64,000 nt of DNA, from contig NC_091971.1 of the NCBI RefSeq assembly GCF_036711975.1, forward strand, positions 23,071,501 to 23,135,500, read 5' to 3'. Below are positions 34,020 to 42,937 of the stretch, in pieces. Below the pieces are notes generated by a model that made no database searches, was not told the DNA's origin, and worked only from the letters and a program-made list of their open reading frames with translations. The position numbers were made by a program, and so were the translations under genes. This DNA is from Onthophagus taurus (Eukaryota; Arthropoda; Insecta; Coleoptera; Scarabaeidae). Position 1 is the first letter of the stretch, and each line of letters begins with the position of its first letter.

Positions 34020-34850
34020 AAATTTGTTATTAAATTGTACACATATGTAGACCAGATAGCAGGTGCCTTTAGCGATTTTAATAGATTATGAAAACTGCGA
34101 AACTCTTAATATTTCATGGAAAAAATAAATTTTGTTAAGAAAGGCATTTTGTAGTTTTATGAGCTTTTAGTCGTTACTGACAAAGGGTAAGAACTCCGCC
34201 ACGTGCAGTTACAAAAGGCGCAGGTATAAAGGAAAAAATATGTCCATATTTTTTGCATTATAAGTGCATTCCGGGAAAATAGTTGCCGACATATTCGGCG
34301 TTGTTTTAGAGCGTTATACACATTTTTTAGATTTTGCCAGAAGGGTGAGGAGTAAACTTATAAATGTGCTTAAACTATTCTATTGGGGACGGAGATCACT
34401 AGTTGATATATTTTGCTGTAGTTCGCGCTTTATGGATATTTTATCGGTTCTTTTTAGAATCAATCTGCTTCGATATTTTCGTTAATATTTTTGTGTATAT
34501 GTATAATATATTGTGTATAAATAAGTTATTATATTTATATATAATATAAATTATAAATTACAAATATAGTTATATTTAATTAAATATATAATATATATAT
34601 ATTAATATTTTGCCGAGGTAACGACGTCTTCATTTAGAAGCGCGAAGTTAATAAAGAAATAGTGATATTCAGAAACTTATTTTTGATGTTAATAAATGTA
34701 CAGGGAATTCCTTTTTAACTTCTTTTCAGTAAAAAGGTCACTTAAGCAGGTACGTGGCTTACGAGTTCGTGCATTGTAAGTACACTTACACCGGCTTTGA
34801 TCAATCATAGCCATGGATATTACTGTAACACAGGTAAGAACTTAATAATA
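34020..34850. other. Unique core upstream of the hydrolase gene
   Basis: Unique sequence between the left repeat arm and the hydrolase promoter. It includes a very AT-rich tract of TATA repeats (34495-34610). A 73-codon ORF at 34264-34485 (starts MHSGKIVADIFGVVLERYTH) has no recognisable motif and I cannot tell whether it is an exon. A GTAAGA donor-like site lies at 34834. Confidence 0.4.
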
Positions 34851-34884
34851 TATAAAGGTTCCTCAGCTATTGCAGAGATCAGTT
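34851..34884 (+). promoter_or_regulatory. TATA box plus initiator for the hydrolase gene
   Basis: TATAAAGG at 34851-34858 lies 30 bp before an arthropod-type initiator TCAGTT (34879-34884), the classical distance. The start codon of the hydrolase follows at 34924, a leader of about 43 nt. This is an inference from sequence spacing; no expression data are available. Confidence 0.65.
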
Positions 34885-34923
34885 GTTCTGCTTATCTCTT
34901 GTTAAAACCAGTGACCAGTGAAG

Positions 34924-35673
34924 ATGTCGACGAAATTACTATTTTTGGGCGATAGTAATTTTTGCCGAATGCTACGTACTATACAAAGTAAGTATTTGTT
35001 TTAACAGATGTGAAGTTAATTCCTACTAATGGTATATATTTTTAGGACGACAATCAAAATGGACAAGCAACGGAAAATATTTCCTCGACTTAGCAGTAGG
35101 CGGTCAAACAATACTAAAACTTTTGCGGCACGCAAAGTGTATTCCAAAAACATGTTCCCCTTGGTTTTGTGGAGATATTGTTGAACGGCATATCGTTATA
35201 ATGATAGGAACTAACGATATACTCCACAAAACATCACCATCCCAACTGAAGTCCCAATATTCTCACCTCTTCCACTTCCTTCTTTGCTTAAATCCTAAAT
35301 GAATACAAATTTGCACAAACCTCCCTGCAAAAACTTCGAGTGTGTGAACGTAAGATATTATAATTTCTATGTCATGCTGTAAATAAATACTCTCCATGCC
35401 TTTATAGGAAATCAATCAGTACATTCGACGGTTTTGTGCTGAAAAGCAAATCAATTGTACCGACATTGAAGCAATTGTTAACAGAAACATGATGGAAGTT
35501 TACACAACGTGAAAATTTTTCTTTTCTTATGTATTTAATACAAATTTCTACACAGGGATGGCATTCACTTAAACGAACAAGGATTGGAAGCGGTCTGGAA
35601 CGCGGTAGCAAGTAATTATAATAATATTCTCAATCCATTACACAATTTAATTATAAGTAAAACAGACCATTAG
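34924..35673 (+). CDS. SGNH (GDSL-like) hydrolase, four exons, one frame break
   Basis: Exons 34924-34987, 35046-35349, 35408-35508 and 35556-35673 have GT/AG borders. Exon 1 to 2 and exons 2-end to 3 to 4 join in phase. The start MSTKLLFLGDSNFCRMLRTI carries block I with the nucleophile serine (GDSN, S11); AVGGQ gives the block II glycine (about 40); IMIGTNDIL gives block III (N78); DGIHLNEQGLEA in exon 4 gives the block V Asp-x-x-His pair. These four blocks define SGNH hydrolases, which deacylate esters. A TGA at 35300 ends the first frame; a one-base shift there reopens the frame into exon 3, so this copy has a single indel. Total length would be about 195 residues, short like single-domain SGNH enzymes. 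It is cargo in a foldback element. Substrate unknown. Confidence 0.75.
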
Positions 35674-35699
35674 AAATTTCATTCTCTATTAAAAGTTTT

Positions 35700-36680
35700 T
35701 TTTTCTATCAAAAATCCACCCTCCAAATCATCCTAAAATTTCAGACAATTTCATCCCTATAGTGTCTAATGACAAATTTTTTTTCTCGGAAACCGTTATA
35801 CCTTACGGTGTTTGGATGGTCGATTTAAATCGCCCAAGGCATCCTCTAAATCATCCTAAAATTTCATCAATTTTGGAGGTGCCCAACGGGGTCAAATTCA
35901 CCCCCAAAAATCCGCGCCGCGGTGTATACTTATAGAGCCTGATAACAAATTTTTTTTCTCGGAAACCGTTATACCTTACGGTGTTTGGATGGTCGATTTA
36001 AATCGCCCAAGGCATCCTCTAAATCGTCCTAAAATTTCATCAATTTTGGAGGTGCCCAACGAGGTCAAATTCACCCCCAAAGTCCGCGCCGCGGTGTATA
36101 CTTATAGAGTCTGATAACAAATTTTTTTTCTCGGAAACCGTTATACCTTACGGTGTTTGGATGGTCGATTTAAATCGCCAAAGGCATCCTCTAAATCGTC
36201 CTAAAATTTCATCAATTTTGGAGGTGCCCAACGAGGTTAAATTCACCCCCAAAGTCCGCGCCGCGGTGTATACTTATAGAGTCTGATAACAAATTTTTTT
36301 TCTCGGAAACCGTTATACCTTACGGTGTTTGGATGGTCGATTTAAATCGCCAAAGGCATCCTCTAAATCGTCCTAAAATTTCATCAATTTTGGAGGTGCC
36401 CAACGAGGTCAAATTCACCCCCAAAGTCCGCGCCGCGCTGTATACCTATAGCCTAATAACAAATTTTTTTTTCTCGGAAACCGTTATACCTTACGGTGTT
36501 TGGATGGTCGGTTTAAATCGCTAAAGGCATCCTCTAAATCATCCTAAAATTTCATCAATTTTGGAGGTGCCCAACGGGGTCAAATTCACCCCTAAAGTCC
36601 CATCCGCGGTTTATAAGAATGATTTTTTTTCTCAAAAACCGTTAGGGCTTACGGTGTTTTGAAAATTGATAAAAATACTT
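35700..36680. repeat. Right tandem-repeat arm, ~171-bp unit, about 5 copies
   Basis: CCTTACGGTGTTTGGATGGT or a close variant recurs at 35801, 35974, 36146, 36318 and 36489, spacing 171-173 bp, in inverse orientation to the left arm. The right arm has about two more units than the left, so the arms differ in length. Confidence 0.9.
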
Positions 36681-37239
36681 AGAACTGTGTTCTATTATGT
36701 GGTAGAATTTGGTTTAATTCGAAGGTGCCCATCAGGGCGAAAACATCCCTTTTTCGGGGGTGGGGGTTGAAACAAATTTTTTTTACCAAATGGGGGTGGT
36801 AAGCTGTTCTTGAGGGTAAGAGTGACCTCTGTGTGAAATTTGGTTACCCAAATCGTATTAGTTACGGAATTATTAATGTTTTAAGTTTATTGCTGGGATT
36901 TATGGATAACTTCACACCAGTCTTTACATACATATGTACATCCCTGAAACGTCAACGAAACCTTTCAGAAATTATTTTTAAATGTTTATGATACATACTA
37001 TTAATGTAATGTAAACGTAAACAAAACATTACAGAAATAATTCAAAACCATTAATGAAACATTTTACCGTAATTGTCAGCTGTATGTTGCAGAAACGTTT
37101 CAATAAAACATAAAAAGGGTCGGACATTAGCAGTTTCAGACGCGTTTCATCTATGTTTCAGAAATATGTCGAAGAAACGTTTCATGTTTCAATAATATGT
37201 ATCAGAAATGTTTCTGAAACGCAAATTTGTTTACTGGGC

Positions 37240-38210
37240 ACCCATTCAGCGAATCAAACAATTGATCCATCAAATGAACAAATTCGGCAGTAGCTAAAGA
37301 TTCAGCAGGTAAATCTTTAGTTACATGAAATGTTTCTATCGATGCAGTAACTGTGTAACTCAACTGAGCAGCAGCCACTTTCACCTTCATTTTAATAAAA
37401 CTATTATCAAAATTGAAATACTCTGATTTTAGTTTTGGCAACTATTTGTAGGTTCGCTGCTGATCTAAATTGAAGGCAGACTGAATATGTACAAACTTTG
37501 CGCGCTTATTGCTTTCATACGCAATATCATATCGCAACAACGCATTTCGTGTATTCTTTAGTAAATGTGGCACGTCATAGATTGTACATATTTTTTCTCC
37601 GTTTACTTCAAACACATAATCGTCGTTACCACAAAGTAATTTCGGCCCAATTGCTTGCAAATTACTAATTATTTTTACAATTAATTGCTTTAGGGAAGTA
37701 GCTGCTATTGTATTTTGAACAAAATAATAAGCAACAACTTGCTTATAATTTTTTTGAACCCCTCTGACCATGAAAACCAATGCATGATTTGCCATTTTGT
37801 TATTGGTTCCGAGTTCACCCAGATCTTCGAATCCTGAAATTCTTTGTTCATGAGCCTTATAATGAAGCCCACTAATAAGTTGAACTTCGTCGAAAATGAG
37901 GGTGCAATACTTGTCAACATCGTTCATGTTCCTAACCTGACGTTTAAGATAATCCATAACATTTGGATTTATACCGGTACGAAAAGACATGTTGGACAAC
38001 AGGCCTTTTAAAAGTCTTATTGATCGTCATTCAAAATGAGCTTGTAGATAACAATATAATCGTGGGCTTCTTTTGTAGATAGATAAAGCAAATGCTTTAT
38101 CTTCCATAGTCCACCTTTTACCTGACGGAGCTCTACTAGAATTGCGTAATTGAGAATTAATAAATTCCTTTGTTACAGAATTCAAAGTAGATTCGAGGAG
38201 TCACCGGAAC
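37240..38210 (-). pseudogene. P-element-like transposase, N-terminal part plus repeated core segment
   Basis: Read downward from 38210, the frame gives SGKRWTMEDKAFALSIYKRS and PRLYCYLQAHFE, then after a stop RSIRLLKGLLSNMSFRTGIN and FDEVQLISGLHYKAHEQRIS. These match the region of P-element/THAP9 proteins between the THAP/coiled-coil part and the RNase-H-like core (FDE carries the first acidic residue). The segment 37874-37240 repeats 27382-26704. Here the stretch with the CDQGSTN motif is removed by an in-frame net deletion of 51 bp near 37643. Both copies share the TAG after NLDQQRTYK. The first THAP zinc finger is not found before 38425. Confidence 0.85.
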
Positions 38211-38425
38211 ATCCTGTATAAACCATCCTAATTTATTTACATTTGAAGGTTATGTTAATTTTTTCTTTTCAAACAAATATAGTGAAAATAACTCAACATT
38301 TCAATCACACTTTTGTACCTTTTGTATTTTTCCCAAAAAGATTTTATCGCTTAAATAGATAAGTAGCACAAGTTAGAAAATTTACTCACGTAAAAGCGAA
38401 CATAACCTCAAAAAATTTTAACAAA
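38211..38425. promoter_or_regulatory. Mevalonate kinase upstream region
   Basis: About 215 bp separate the P-like relic from the kinase start. It is AT-rich, begins with a GGAACATCCTGTATA element end, and must contain the promoter and 5' leader. The start is preceded by AACAAA (38420-38425), a good insect initiation context. No TATA box stands out. Confidence 0.4.
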
Positions 38426-39676
38426 ATGTGTTCGAAAACAGAAACATTACATTCAAATTACGATGACACATTGGGATATTCAATAAAGTTATCAGCACCA
38501 GGTAAAGTTATTTTGTTCGGAGAACATTCGGTCGTTTATGGAAAATTAGCACTTGCCGCAAGTTTGGGTTTACGAACACACCTTAATTTTATTGAAAACT
38601 TTGAAGATGATCATCAAAAAATCGTATTAAACTTCGAAGCTGTTAAACTTTATCATTCCTACGATATCAACGATATAAAACGAGAATTATTTAATGATTC
38701 CTCATCAAAAATATTGTTGGATAAACCAGAATTAAATAATCATGAAAAAATCTTATCGAAAGTTCAAGATTTTATATCAAAATATGGAGGAAGTGCCCCG
38801 ATACAAAAATCTCAACATCAAGCTCTTGTAGCATTTTTTTATTTATTTATTTCAATGACTAACCAATTAGATGTGACATCATTTACAATCACAGTGAAAA
38901 GTGATTTGCATATTGGTGCTGGTTTAGGAAGTTCAGCTTCTTTTTTAGTTGTTATATCAGCAGCATTTTATAAATACTTTAAATTCAAAACTGAAAATCT
39001 TTCTGTGGAAGATTTAAATGAACTCTCATTTAATAATCTTGAGTTTAATAAAAAGAAATTTACTGAAAAAGACTTAGAATTGATATCAAAATGGGCCTAC
39101 AATGCAGAAAAAATAATTCATGGGACACCTTCAGGATTAGATAATACAATATGTACTTATGGAATGATGGTTGAGTTTAAGAAAGGGGGGCCAATCACCC
39201 CATTAATATTAAATCACAAATTATCTGTTATTTTAATCAATTCAAAAGTGCCTAAAGACACCAAAGCGCAAGTTGAAAAAGTAGCTTGTTTAAAAGTGAA
39301 ATATCCAGAAGTAGTTAATAGCATATTAAATGCTATGGAAGAAATTGCTTTGAAAGCATCAACAACATTAAAATCATTAAATATTGAAAATAAAGACGAA
39401 GTTGATAAGATATTGGATGATTGTGTTAATATTAACCAAGGCTTATTACAATCATTGGGAGCTTCTCATATTTCTTTAAATAATATTTGTAATATTCTAT
39501 TGGAAAAGAAATTACATGGGAAATTAACTGGCGCTGGTGGTGGAGGATACGCATTTGGGTTTATTCCAGAAGGTTATGCAAAAGAAGATTTGGATTTTGT
39601 TATTAAAAATCTTGAAAAAAATGGATATGAAGCGAAAATTATTGAATTAGGTGGAGCAGGACTTATCAATCATTAA
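38426..39676 (+). CDS. Mvk: Mevalonate kinase
   Basis: A single uninterrupted ORF of 416 residues. It phosphorylates mevalonate to 5-phosphomevalonate with ATP, the first kinase step of the mevalonate pathway that supplies juvenile hormone and isoprenoid precursors in insects. GHMP-kinase motifs are in order: APGKVILFGEHSVVYGK (about 24-40, N-terminal substrate loop), the ATP-binding GAGLGSSASF (about 165-174), the catalytic aspartate in HGTPSGLDNT (about D239) and the C-terminal KLTGAGGGGYAFG (about 367-379). No signal peptide, so cytosolic or peroxisomal. The ATG context (CAAAATG) and the full set of motifs support the start chosen. The absence of introns contrasts with Got1 and nan; a small natural gene or an old retrocopy that replaced the parent are both possible. 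No inactivating lesion. Confidence 0.95.
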   Translation: MCSKTETLHSNYDDTLGYSIKLSAPGKVILFGEHSVVYGKLALAASLGLRTHLNFIENFEDDHQKIVLNFEAVKLYHSYDINDIKRELFNDSSSKILLDKPELNNHEKILSKVQDFISKYGGSAPIQKSQHQALVAFFYLFISMTNQLDVTSFTITVKSDLHIGAGLGSSASFLVVISAAFYKYFKFKTENLSVEDLNELSFNNLEFNKKKFTEKDLELISKWAYNAEKIIHGTPSGLDNTICTYGMMVEFKKGGPITPLILNHKLSVILINSKVPKDTKAQVEKVACLKVKYPEVVNSILNAMEEIALKASTTLKSLNIENKDEVDKILDDCVNINQGLLQSLGASHISLNNICNILLEKKLHGKLTGAGGGGYAFGFIPEGYAKEDLDFVIKNLEKNGYEAKIIELGGAGLINH

Positions 39677-40399
39677 GAAAAGTACATTTATAGTTTTTCT
39701 TTAATTAAATTGTTATATTTGTTATATTTATGAAATATAATTTACTAAATTTGACAAATTTTAAATTTAATTAATTTTCTAAAATCATCAAAACATGACT
39801 TTAAATTAACTGGAGTAGCACAAGGTTTATATATCAATATTGAACATGAAAATATAAGTATTATTTAAAGTCTTATTGTAACTTATTTATTTAATACTTA
39901 TATGTACAAAATATGCTAACGATTTTTTTTTTAATTTTTTACATGTGGCAGCAGATTTTTAAATATACAGGTAGTCCATTTAACGTGAGACAAGCGATTA
40001 TCTCGAAAACGGTTCATTTTACATAAAAATGAACCAAATGAAAGTTGTTCAGTGCGAAGGGGGGAAACCATATGACGATAACATTTTTGACCTTGACCTT
40101 ATTTTCAAGGTCATATGAAGGTCACGACCAATTTTTTAAATGACACTCTATATATTTTATTGTAAAATCTGAATCTGTGGATAAAAGTAATTCAAAAAAA
40201 GATTACCGTGTGGTTTTGCCAGTACGACGGCGAAACATGTTTTGTAGACAAAATCTAAATAATTTTTTTATTCAAATAGTTTTAAATATTGTTTATTTAT
40301 AAAAAAAATGATTAAACTATTCTATTAATCAACAAAAAGTATAAAATTTATAATAAATGTTCAAATATTTCAATACATTTATTAACTCTTCTACTAAAA
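39677..40399. other. Downstream of mevalonate kinase, with a solo element arm
   Basis: The first 250 bp are AT-rich 3' flank. From about 39968 (CAGGTAGTCCATTTAACGTG, then GACAAGCGATTATCTCGAAA) to about 40150 the sequence looks like one arm of another palindromic family (compare the '...AAATGGAAC.CCCTGTATA' style of the others), with no partner arm found. The rest is AT-rich. Confidence 0.45.
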
Positions 40400-40795
40400 C
40401 TTTCTATACATCTAAAGGTTTTCTTGGCTATTATTTCTGCATGCATTTCTTATCCGCTCTTTTATGTTTTCTGGCGTAGTCGGTATTGCGCGATAAACAT
40501 TATCCTTAAGGAGGCCCCACAAAAAAATCAAGAGTTAACACCTCTTGATTTTTTTGATCAGGTGATCTGGCAGGCCAGGATTTGGACCTCCCCTTCCAAT
40601 CCATCGCCAAGCATAATCCCAACCTAAAGCTTCACGTGCAATATGTGAAAAATTTTTGTCTTTCTTTCCTGCTCAAATCTATAAGTAACGTTGGTAAGAC
40701 GTCATCTAAAAAATTTCGGTACTTCTTACCATTCAGCATGGGGCGATCAATTTATCACCAATTATGCCACACCAAACATTAACCGACCGAGGTCG
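40400..40795 (-). pseudogene. Mariner-like transposase C-terminal relic
   Basis: On the minus strand between 40640 and 40420 broken frames read WIGRGGPNPWPARSPDL, then LIFLWGLLKDNVY, matching the third catalytic region of mariner-type transposases. Stops and a small duplication (AATCAAGAGTTAACACCTCT then TGATTTTTTTGAT) disrupt the join. The upstream part to 40795 is more degraded. Confidence 0.6.
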
Positions 40796-41197
40796 TTGAT
40801 GTCCTACTTCACGCAACCATCAAAGATGAGGAAGGGAAGAAGTTGGTGGCTAGGTTCCGATGTGGAAACGAGGAGAGAGCTAACAGATACTGGATGGCCG
40901 ATGAGGAGATGTGGTGTAGGTTGTGCAGGGAGGAATGGGAAACGTTGGAACATATGTTGAATGGGTGCAGTGAGTTGAGGAAGGAGGAGATGGACCGAGG
41001 GCAGATCTTAGGAGAGGGGGGAGAGGGGAAACGATGGATGAGAATGGTTGTGGGGGTGAGGAGACAAAGGAATGGATGAGGGGATGATTGGGCCGAGGGT
41101 GTGGAAATAGAGGAAGAGGGTAGAGGGTGAAAATAATATTTTAATAAAGTAAAGAATTGTAGACAGATTGTTGTATACAATAAACTCTTAATTAAAT
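40796..41197 (+). mobile_element. 3' fragment of an R1-like non-LTR retrotransposon
   Basis: The plus-strand frame 40843-41079 reads VARFRCGNEERANRYWMADE, then MWCRLCREEWETLEHMLNGC and GQILGEGGEGKRWM. It is closely related to the 3' end of the LINE at 59140-59390 and carries the same C-x2-C...H-x4-C cluster typical of the C-terminal zinc knuckle of R1/LOA/I-type ORF2 proteins. It is 5'-truncated and ends in an AT-rich tail near 41190. Confidence 0.75.
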
Positions 41198-41373
41198 ATC
41201 CGGCCGAAGGGGTTGCAAAATCACTATCCGTTCCATCACTAATAATAAGCTAATCGGTCGGTATCTAGTAAATAGTTCTTGGACTTCTATGGTTTTAATA
41301 ACATAATTTCATAAAACTGGTTGTCATATCGCGGCGCCTCGGCTTGGAAGTTGTAGATCATTTGACCAATTAA

Positions 41374-42910
41374 GGGGGGAAACTACAAAAAATCGATTTT
41401 TTTATTGCATAAATCGTTAGCTTAACTATCCAAGAATACGATGTCAAAATTACAAACCGAAATTCGCATTCTTTTAGATTTTATGAGCATGGAACCGAGC
41501 GGTCTGCCGTAGCCTATACTAGAGATGTGCGCGTTAGTGATTTTTTATGCCCGCTCATGATCTATACCACGCGGGTCGCACATACCACTTACGTGAACAT
41601 ATGAATCAGGTGACTCACGCGTGATTTACTTGTGACATCATTAGCGAAAAAGCTCAGCACTTACTATGGACTAGCGATTTGAAGACATACATCGATAGTG
41701 TAGAAAATATGAAAACAGCGATTATGGCGACATACTATCATATTATATCCACCGATGAAAATCCTCGACACGAGTGTTGCCCATAGGGAGAAGACAGCTG
41801 GTGCGTGTGGCAGAAACGAATAGCTCTTGGTATGGAGCTTGCACCGCATCCTACTCCATTGCATCCCGACATACAGCAGGAAATTCTGTATATATATATA
41901 TGAAGATTTATCAAGGGATGAATTACTGGAAAGATGTTTAGGTGGCCACACGCGAAACGCAAATGAAAGCTTTAATTTCACAAGTTGGCGATTAGTTCCT
42001 AAACATTTGCACTCCGGACTAAAAGTCATCGAATTGGCATCGTACTTAGCCGCGGGCTTATTCAATGCAGGAAATTCATCCCTTCTGATGATCATGAACG
42101 AAGCAGGAATTGTAGTAGGTACGCAAAGCTTCCAGTACGCTGAACAAATAGATAACCAGCGCGTGAGTCGACAGAATCGACGTAGTTCATTGAAGTCGAA
42201 GGAAGGTCGGGAAGCTCGAAAAGCACTGCTGTAAGCGCAAAATGAAGCCTATGAGGAAGAAGAAGGACAAATGTATGGTGCTGGAATCGCGGATTAATCG
42301 GTGACTACTTTATATTATTGTTAACTTTTCTAAATTTCTAGTTTTCGAGATTTTTTTTTCAAACGCGTTTTTCTCAAAATGACTTTTTTCACATTTGCGG
42401 GAACTCTAACTCAAAAAGTAATGAACCAATCATTATGAAAATTGATATTATGATTCTTTATGAAATTACGAAATATATGAACCAACTTTTGAGATGATAT
42501 CATGATTTTAAGAGATTTTTTTTTGCAAAATTAGTAAAAAAAAAAATTGAAATTTTAAGTAAATTTTTCCAATACCTGCAAAATTTTTAATTTTCGTTAC
42601 ATTTACCTGCATTGAGGTTCATATTCTTAGAAAATAAGTTATTAACCTAAAATGAAAAGCTTTTCGATATCAGATGAAAATTGAAATGGCTACACGTCCC
42701 GCAATTGGAGAACTCTAGGTACGACGTCCAGCGGACATCAGTGAATAACTTTGTTATTTTTCTATAAAATTATTTAAAAAAGTTCACAAAAGTTGTTCGA
42801 AATATAAACAAAATAGTGTCAAAATTTGATTAAATTCTAATCAATTCTTCCCACCCAAAAAAAATCCTAAAAAATCAATGAAAATGAGCCTCCTAATGTG
42901 GTTTTCCCCC
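41374..42910 (+). mobile_element. TTAA-flanked DNA element (Kolobok-like) with transposase relic
   Basis: TTAA at 41370-41373 and again at 42911-42914 encloses ends GGGGGGAAACTAC and GTGGTTTTCCCCC. TTAA duplication is typical of Kolobok and piggyBac. The plus strand from about 41640 encodes, with breaks, MATYYHIISTDENPRHECCP, then DSWCVWQKR and, at 41827-42234, YEDLSRDELLERCLGGHTRN then ANESFN and AGLFNAGNSSLLMIM. The 'D..PQH..CP.G.DSWCKWQ' and 'CL.G.TQN.NESFN' phrases belong to transposases annotated as Mutator-like/Kolobok in cnidarians and arthropods. An internal stop after ECCP shows decay. Confidence 0.65.
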
Positions 42911-42937
42911 TTAAAAAACTTTGTGGCCTAAGCATAT

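Larger units (their letters stand above)
33103..36921. mobile_element. Foldback element with tandem-repeat arms carrying an SGNH hydrolase gene
   Basis: The ends ACTGGTGTGAAGTTATCCAT and ATGGATAACTTCACACCAGT are perfect inverses and are flanked on both sides by CTTTACATA (33094-33102 and 36922-36930), a 9-bp target-site duplication. Inside each end are about 350 bp of unique inverted sequence, then tandem repeats of period about 171 bp. The core, about 34020-35690, is unique and encodes a hydrolase. A 9-bp duplication and foldback arms are typical of FB/Phantom-type elements of the Mutator superfamily. No transposase is visible, so mobilisation in trans is inferred. Confidence 0.9.
28829..37238. 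mobile_element. Larger element with CCCAGTAAACA ends and GAAAC/GTTTC-rich termini
   Basis: The left end CCCAGTAAACAAATTTGCGT is mirrored by ACGCAAATTTGTTTACTGGG in a degraded form ending at 37238. Inverted arms: 28829-29150 pairs with 36931-37238, and 29155-29900 pairs with 31125-33100. The arms carry many GAAACRT/AYGTTTC motifs (for example GAAACGTTTC at 28975 and 28984). The centre (29905-31115) is a gene-like segment. Two later insertions are present in the right arm: a 1.2-kb palindromic element (31414-32623) and a 3.8-kb foldback (33103-36921). Without them the element would be about 3.4 kb. Confidence 0.75.

Noticed and set aside
33460-36680. Regular repeats considered as a CRISPR array
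   Set aside because: Units are ~171 bp head-to-tail with no unique spacers, in eukaryotic DNA, and lie in inverse orientation on two transposon arms.
40809-41180. Minus-strand ORF of 123 codons
   Set aside because: Antisense shadow of the LINE 3' fragment, which carries the zinc-knuckle motif on the plus strand.
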